Source of the DNA: Smittia aterrima
Taxonomy: Eukaryota > Arthropoda > Insecta > Diptera > Chironomidae
Direction: 5' to 3'
Length of the DNA: 64,000 bases
Assembly: GCA_033063855.1 (NCBI GenBank)
Contig: CP093830.1
Coordinates: 18,104,854 to 18,168,853, forward strand
The notes under the pieces were generated by a model. The model had not been told where the DNA came from. It saw only the letters and a program-made list of their open reading frames with translations, and made no database searches. Shown in pieces: positions 58,258 to 64,000 of this stretch (position 1 is the stretch's first letter; the number at the start of each line of letters is the position of its first letter). Position numbers and translations under genes: made by a program.

Positions 58258-58708
58258 TCATTGATTCTGATGAAAGTGTTCAATGACTTCTTGCATTTCA
58301 GATTCGCATCGTTGGAGATATTGCAATTCAATCTTAAGCCGATCAAGCTCGAGAGTCCTTTCAATAATTTTCGTTTGAATCTGTTGCTGTTCGAGTTCCT
58401 TCTGCTTCGCACTTGAGTTGGCTGCGTTCTGTTGATTGATGGCGAGCATCTTTTGCTTGTCGACTTCACTTGCGAAAGTTTCTAGATGGCTTGTGATGTC
58501 TTGAATTACTTTACGAAAGTCAGCGAGCTCTGCAATCATCAATTAGAGAATTTCAGTGAGCACAAAACAGAAAATTGAATTTACTTTCGAGGAAAATTTC
58601 GTTCTCTTCTTTCAGATCCTGAGTGTCCTTAGCAACATTTGGCTCAAGAACACGTAGGACGAAGCTCTCATCAACAAACAATCCTTGTTTCTTCAGTTCT
58701 TCAGCCAT
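58258..58708 (-). CDS. IFT20: Intraflagellar transport protein IFT20 (block B copy)
   Basis: Exons 58708-58585 and 58529-58258, 131 residues, differing from the block A copy only near the C-terminus (VIEHFHQNQ instead of VIDNFHQNQ) as far as I can read. Splice sites and the upstream X-box (58766-58780) are kept, so it should be an expressed duplicate. Role as for the first copy: IFT-B subunit of ciliary transport. Confidence 0.87.
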
Positions 58709-58765
58709 TTCAATTAAAAATTCTCTTTATTTGCCTTCAATCTATTTTTTGTTTGATGCAAACTC

Positions 58766-58780
58766 GTTGTCCATGACAAC
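58766..58780. promoter_or_regulatory. RFX X-box upstream of second IFT20
   Basis: Identical 15-bp palindrome GTTGTCCATGACAAC at the same distance (58 bp) from the start codon as in block A. Confidence 0.7.
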
Positions 58781-59997
58781 GACAAATTCGCGGTTTTTCC
58801 CTTTAAACATTTTTTCCCGTTACGTTAAAATTAAGTTTAATCTTTAGTTAAAATTACACCAAACTGTCGTTTACATCAAATGAATGTAAAGCGAGCCACC
58901 TGATAACAAAAGCACTCCCACGAAACTTCCGCAATTTATCACAAACCGCCGCGGGAGTAAATTTAACTTAATTTGAGGGCTCGCATTTCACGATATTTTC
59001 CCGGTATCTCGCTTTATCTTTACTCTCTCATCTTAAACGTGTACAAACGGCGAAGTTGTCGTGAAAGGGTGTGGGCCTTTATGGAGTTTGTCATCGCGAC
59101 TCTTTCTTGTTGACGGGAGTGGGAGAGCTAGCAAACATTTATGAGAATTGTCGTGGGAAGTTCCAATTATTTTGATGAGAAAGGAAATGTTTTCATTCGA
59201 ATTTATTCAGCAATGATTTTGCGACTTTAAATAAAATTTGGTTTCCATTCATCTTTTCATGGAAGTTTCAGCAAACTTGAAAGTTCTGAGAGCTTTTCAT
59301 TTTTTTTTTGTTGATGCTGATAAGATCTTGCGAACGAGCAAAACATTTTGTAGGTCGACGCAAACAAATGGATGACGAAATGGAAATGCTGGTCAATAAC
59401 AGGATTGTTAAATCAAATCATAAGCTTCAATAGACAACTTCAATAACAAATTATTATCGGCTCAGATCAAAATAAGAATAAGAAAGTTCAATTGTAATTT
59501 CGGTAATTGCTCAATTGAGTGCATCAATTGGATTTCCATAATGAACTGTTCCAGAAGATTTTTTAAATGCGAAGATGCATAATCCAAGCAAGGCTGAGAA
59601 GTTGAATTAACTCTGAATCCTGAGCTTTCGCAATTCCTTTGAATGTAATCCAATTATAACTTAAATTGATTTCCAGATGTAGAGCGCAACTATTTTATTT
59701 CAGGAAATAAAATTCACGAACTAAATTTCGCGAGACGCGATTTGAGACTGAAAACGAAAAGCAAAAATATTTTACAACACGATTTAACGATCCACGTCGA
59801 ATTTGATAACTGAATTGAATTTTGATTTTGTGAGGAAATAATGTCACAGCTCAATTCTCATTTATAAAATATTTTATTTTGTGACTTAAGCCACGAACGA
59901 TTCTTAATCGATTCGTTAACTAAGCAAATTCATCTTGACTGATGTCTTAATAATTATTTCGATTTGTTCGGAAATTTTCGTAACATTCGCAAAGAAA
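58781..59997. other. Intergenic region IFT20 - astacin 1 (block B)
   Basis: Counterpart of 35654-37379 without the 519-bp segment. 58860-59180 is nearly identical to block A, and 59520-59600 shows several small differences. The astacin promoter region is at about 59685-59997. No gene. Confidence 0.6.
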
Positions 59998-60932
59998 ATG
60001 AAGTCAAGATTGTTTGTGTTTTCGTTGCTAGCTTCTCTAGTTTTACTTTCCGTGGATTCTACTGACAATCCAGAAGAATTAGGAGGAAAGTTTCAAGGCG
60101 ACATGATTTTGACTAAGAAACAGTTTAATAATCTTATGGTGCTGATAATTTTGAAGTTTAAATTTTAATAAAAAAAAATATCTTCTTCTCTTTTTATTTA
60201 GTTTGGACAACGAAATGGTTTGATTTCGAAGGAATTTCGATGGCCGAAGCATCAAGGAAAAGTCATCGTCCCTTACATGATCAAACCTGAGTTCAGTGAG
60301 TTACTCTTTAAACAGTTTCATTTGAATAATTTAATTCCAATTCTCCAGCTGCGGATGAGAAAAGAGAAATTCGAGAATCATTGAATAAGATCGAGGAACA
60401 CACTTGCATTCGGTTCAAAGAAGGAAGAGCAAAAGATTATATTGGAATAATCGCCGGACGTGGTTGCTACTCTCAAGTCGGAAAGAAAGGAGGATTGCAA
60501 ATTCTCTCGTTGCAAAGAAAAACACCGAGTGACGAAAGTACTTGCATTGAAAGAGGAGTCATAATTCACGAATTCGTTCACGCTCTTGGATTCTTTCACA
60601 TGCAATCAGCTTACGATCGCGATAATTTCGTTAAAATTAATTTCGAGAACATCGACAGAAGTCAACTTCAAAATTTCGCAAAACACTCAAATCAATACAC
60701 CACTCACTTCGGAATTCCTTATGATCTCGACTCTCTAATGCATTATCCAAAAAATGCTTTTTCGAAGAACGGAAGGAACACAATGGAAGCTCGTAATCCG
60801 AAGTTTAATGACAGAATCGGTCAGAGGGTTGGCTTGAGCTACAGCGATGTTAATCGGATCAACAAAATGTACGAATGCGAAGGAGTGTCATTTTACAGTG
60901 ATGAGAATGAAGAACTTTTGGGGCAAGAATAA
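59998..60932 (+). CDS. Astacin-family zinc metalloprotease, astacin 1 (block B copy)
   Basis: Exons 59998-60138, 60202-60295 and 60349-60932 encode 272 residues. Signal peptide, FQGD aspartate switch, zinc motif HEFVHALGFFH (H152, E153, H156, H162) and LMHY Met-turn are all present. It differs from block A by a seven-residue insertion RKTPSDE (21 nt, near 60517-60537) in the loop before STCIERG; the insertion is absent from astacins 2 and 3, so it probably arose in this copy. Secreted protease, likely extracellular or gut. Confidence 0.92.
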
Positions 60933-61591
60933 TCATCGTTCATAAACTAAAATATAAATCTTTCTCGACAACTCAACTTTTTCTTTAAAACTTACATTCA
61001 CATGTCGACAGAGCCCGTTGAGCAAACTGCACAAGCAAACGAGAGAACTTTCCGAACGAGTTTAAGTTAATAAATCCGAAGATTAAAAAACTTTTTCATC
61101 AGCAGAGCTTGAAACCTTGAAGCTTTTTTCAAAGAAAGTTTTCATGGCAAAGCATGCAACACATTCGTCGTTTCCCGATTTCATTTGCATTTAGCAGCTT
61201 TCGCTAATAGTTTTTATATCCGATTAATTCAAATCTGTTTTCATTCAGAAACTAGGAAATAAAATTCACTAACTTAATTTCGCGAGACGCAAATTGAGAC
61301 TGAAAATGTAAACCAAAAATATTTTACAAGTTATAAATTACAACACGAAGAAACGATCCAAATCGAATTTGATAACTGAAATGAATTTAAGCTTTGTGTG
61401 GAAATTATGTCACAGCTCAATTTTCATTGTTCAATGGGTTTAAATTGTTGGTGACTTCACTTACAAACGATTCCCAATCGATTAGCTAACTAAGTAAATT
61501 TATCTTGGCTGCTGTCTCAATAATTATGCGATCAAGCATTCGATTGAAAATATGAAAAATTTGATGAAAATTATGAGCATTCGCAAAGAAA
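60933..61591 (+). promoter_or_regulatory. Astacin 1-astacin 2 interval (block B)
   Basis: Contains the recurrent block of about 250 bp (60990-61250) and the shared astacin promoter-like region (61255-61590). No gene seen. Confidence 0.5.
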
Positions 61592-62577
61592 ATGAAGTCG
61601 AGGCTGTTTGTGTTTTCGCTGTTGGCTTCTTTAGTTTTAACATCTGTTAATCCTGCTGACAATCCAGAAGAAATGGGAGAAAAGTTTCAGGGGGACATGA
61701 TTATAACTCAAGAGCAGTTTGTTAATCTCGAGGTGGGTAAACTCATTAAGTTTTATTTTTAGGAAAATTAACTTTAATTTTTTTTTTATTTCCTCAAGTA
61801 TGGACCAAGAAATGGATTGATCATGAAGCAATATCGATGGCCAAAGAAAAAGGGAAAAGTCATCGTTCATTACTTGTTGAGATCTGATAAAGAATTCGGT
61901 GAGTTCTCCTTCAAAAAGTTTCATTAGATCAACTTCATTTTTAATCTACAGCTGAGGACGAGAAGATTGAAATCAGATCTGCTCTGGATGAGATCGAGCA
62001 ATACACTTGCATTCGATTTAAAGAAGGAAGAGCTAAAAACTTTATTGGAATAATCGCCGGACGTGGTTGCTACTCTCAAGTCGGAAAGAAAGGAGGACTG
62101 CAAATTCTTTCGTTGCATAGACGCGGCTGCGTTCGCAAAGCAATAATAATGCACGAGTTCCTTCACGCTCTCGGATTCTTTCACATGCAATCAGCTTACG
62201 ATCGCGATAAGTACGTCAAAGTGAACTTCGAGAATATCAAGCAAGGTCAACAACACAATTTCGCGAAACATTCCAATCAGTACATCACACACTTCAAGCT
62301 TCCTTACGATCTCGACTCAATCATGCATTACTCAAAAAAAGCTTTCACGAAAAACGGGAAGAACACAATCGAAGCTCGAGACTCAGAGAATAACGACAGA
62401 ATCGGTCAGAGGATTGGCTTAAGCTTTGGCGATATTTATCGTGTCAATAAGATGTACGGATGCGAAACTGCTGAGTGGAATCTTGAAGACATTTCCTTTG
62501 AGGATCTCAGCAATGAATGGAATGAAGAACTTTTGGGCAAAGAGAATTATCGAAATAAAAGTTCTTCTCGATTATAA
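61592..62577 (+). CDS. Astacin-family zinc metalloprotease, astacin 2 (intact copy)
   Basis: Three exons (61592-61732, 61799-61898, 61952-62577) encode 288 residues, with signal peptide and KFQGD aspartate switch. The catalytic domain has HEFLHALGFFH followed by MQSAYDRD, the Met-turn is IMHY, and an extended acidic tail (EDISFEDLSNEWNEE) follows the last Cys. The exon structure is the same as in astacin 1, so the two are tandem duplicates. The block A copy is truncated. As in astacin 1, Met replaces the usual Glu after the third zinc His. Confidence 0.93.
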
Positions 62578-62742
62578 ACTGAAAATTGAGTTAACTTATT
62601 TCCATCCACAGAAAGACTTTGAGTCAATGTAAAGCGAGAAGTGATTTTCAAGTCGATCAACCGTGAACATGTTTTTGACTTCAAGCGGTGAAGTGAGAAT
62701 TGCGCAATCATCGTTTTTTAAATCAAATCATTTCTTTCCGCA

Positions 62743-63549
62743 ATGGATAAGTTTGTGGTTTTTATTTTGTTTCTCGCAATTTCAATAAATTTAAGTCAAT
62801 CGAACGAGAATCCAGAAGAATTAGATGACAAGTTCCAAGGCGACATGATCATTAACGACATTCAACGTCGCAACTTAGATTCGTCTCCACGAAATGGAAT
62901 TATTTCAAAAAAGTATCATTGGATTAAAGTTGATGACAAAGTGATTGTGAACTTTGTATTCAGCAAAGAGAAACCAATTCGTAAGTCACTCATTCAAACT
63001 CATTAAAAAAAAGACTTTCATTCTTTTGATTCAGCTGAAGAGAATGTCAAACTCGTTAGGGAAGCTATGTACAGGATCGAGAATAAAACTTGCATCAAAT
63101 TCGTGGAAGGAGAAAGCAAAAACTTCATTAAAATTTTCGCTGGAGTCGGTTGTTACGCTCACGTTGGCAAACAAGGAGGAAAACAAGTGCTGTCGTTAGG
63201 CAAAGGTTGTTTTAAGATCGGTACAATCATCCACGAGTTTCTTCATGCTCTCGGTTTCTATCACATGCACTCTTCCTACGACCGCGATGACTTCATCACA
63301 ATTCACTTTGAAAACGTCAAAGAAAATCACAAATTAAACTTCGACAAATATTCCAACCGAAGAATCTCTCATTTTGGATCCACCTACGATCTCGACAGCA
63401 TTATGCATTATCCGTCGATAGCATTTGCACCTCCAGGCAAATTTTCAATTGAAACGAAGGATCCGAAAGATATGAATCGAATAGGACAAAGAGAAAAGCT
63501 TAGCGATAGCGACATCCGACGAATCAACAACATGTACGATTGTAAATGA
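62743..63549 (+). CDS. Astacin-family zinc metalloprotease, astacin 3
   Basis: Two exons (62743-62980 and 63035-63549) encode 250 residues. It has the signal peptide, the KFQGD aspartate switch, the zinc motif HEFLHALGFYH followed by MHSSYDRD, and IMHY. The first intron of astacins 1 and 2 is absent: propeptide and RNGIISKKYHW are in one exon, so an intron was lost here or gained in the others. It is more diverged from astacins 1 and 2 than they are from each other and lies 165 bp after astacin 2. That short gap does not resemble the promoter shared by astacins 1 and 2. Confidence 0.93.
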
Positions 63550-64000
63550 ATAAAATTAAATTTGAAAAACCAGAATTCTGGTTTACTCAACGAAGTCTTA
63601 TTTTCTGAATTTACTTTCATATGTCGACAGAGCCCGTTGAGCAAACTGAACAAACAAACGAGAGAACTTTCCGAACGAGTTTAAGTTAATAAATCCGCAG
63701 ATTAAAAAAGTTTTTTTTATCAGCAGAGCTGGAAACCTTGAAGCTTTTTTCAAGAAAGTTTTCATGGCAAAGCATGCAACACATTCGTCGTTTTCCGATT
63801 TCATTTGCATTTAGCAGCTCTCGCTAATAGTTTTTCTATCCGATTAATTCAAATCTGTTTTTATTCACAGTTGCAATGAAATTTATGAGCTCGGCAAACG
63901 CTGAACGTAAATCATTTCGAACTGCGAGGGAAACTTCATTAACATAAACGTCGAGTGAAGGACACTCGAGAGTTTAGAATGAAAATATTTTCTCTGTTCC
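63550..64000. repeat. Third copy of the 250-bp astacin-linked element
   Basis: 63617-63880 repeats the block seen at 38369-38620 and 60990-61250 (mark: TGTCGACAGAGCCCGTTGA). The remainder to the window edge is unique AT-rich DNA, possibly the promoter of a gene to the right. A minus-strand frame here is not kept in the other copies. Confidence 0.6.

Larger units (their letters stand above)
47243..62577. repeat. Segmental duplication block B
   Basis: Direct repeat of block A (23362-39303) in the same order and orientation; it continues past the block A breakpoint through the complete astacin 2. Left similarity starts at GTGAAGAAAAGCTCCTTGAT (47243), right after the interspersed repeat zone. 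Because B contains the full astacin 2 and its exon 3, B probably keeps the original right-hand arrangement and A was cut there. Confidence 0.88.

Overview
This window looks like nuclear DNA of a dipteran insect, most likely a nematoceran and plausibly a chironomid midge. The evidence is compact AT-rich DNA, short GT-AG introns (about 60-75 nt in many genes), and insect-type orthologues of Rod/KNTC1, gonadal/DGCR6, PPM1G, IFT20, Tim29 and astacins. The species cannot be named from the sequence alone. No rRNA, tRNA, CRISPR array or bacterial-type operon was seen.

Layout. 1-12 kb holds no convincing protein gene; it is probably the promoter and a large first intron of the A20/AN1 zinc-finger gene whose coding exons lie at 12.07-13.15 kb. 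A candidate 5' UTR exon sits at 3.4-3.8 kb and a cluster of CRE sites at 10.7 kb. 15.5-23.1 kb carries three tandem F-box/leucine-rich-repeat genes, each with a copy of the same flanking unit; a fourth lies at 44.4-45.9 kb. 23.4-39.3 kb (block A) contains rod, Tim29, gdl, PPM1G, IFT20, astacin 1 and a broken astacin 2. 39.3-44.4 kb is a scar zone: the flanks of a deleted F-box gene, a truncated third rod copy, a foldback-type element with long inverted repeats, and a small TA-flanked MITE. 46-47.1 kb is repeat-rich. 47.2-62.6 kb (block B) repeats block A in the same order and orientation, and astacin 3 follows at 62.7-63.5 kb.

Blocks A and B are a direct segmental duplication of about 15 kb. 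Their genes have decayed in a partly complementary way. Block A keeps intact rod, gdl and PPM1G, whereas in block B these have nonsense codons, frameshifts or lost catalytic residues. Block B keeps an intact astacin 2 that is broken in block A. Tim29, IFT20 and astacin 1 are open in both.

The single-copy-type genes are housekeeping: a mitotic checkpoint subunit (Rod), a mitochondrial import factor (Tim29), a nuclear PP2C phosphatase (PPM1G), a DGCR6-family coiled-coil protein (gdl) and a ciliary transport subunit (IFT20). They sit in tight head-to-head or tail-to-tail pairs. Two head-to-head promoters share an identical 27-bp motif, and IFT20 has a palindromic RFX X-box just upstream. The F-box/LRR and astacin families are the fast-changing accessory part. 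Most promising for follow-up are the mosaic F-box array beside triplicated rod sequence, the shared promoter motif with hairpins, and the A20/AN1 control region.
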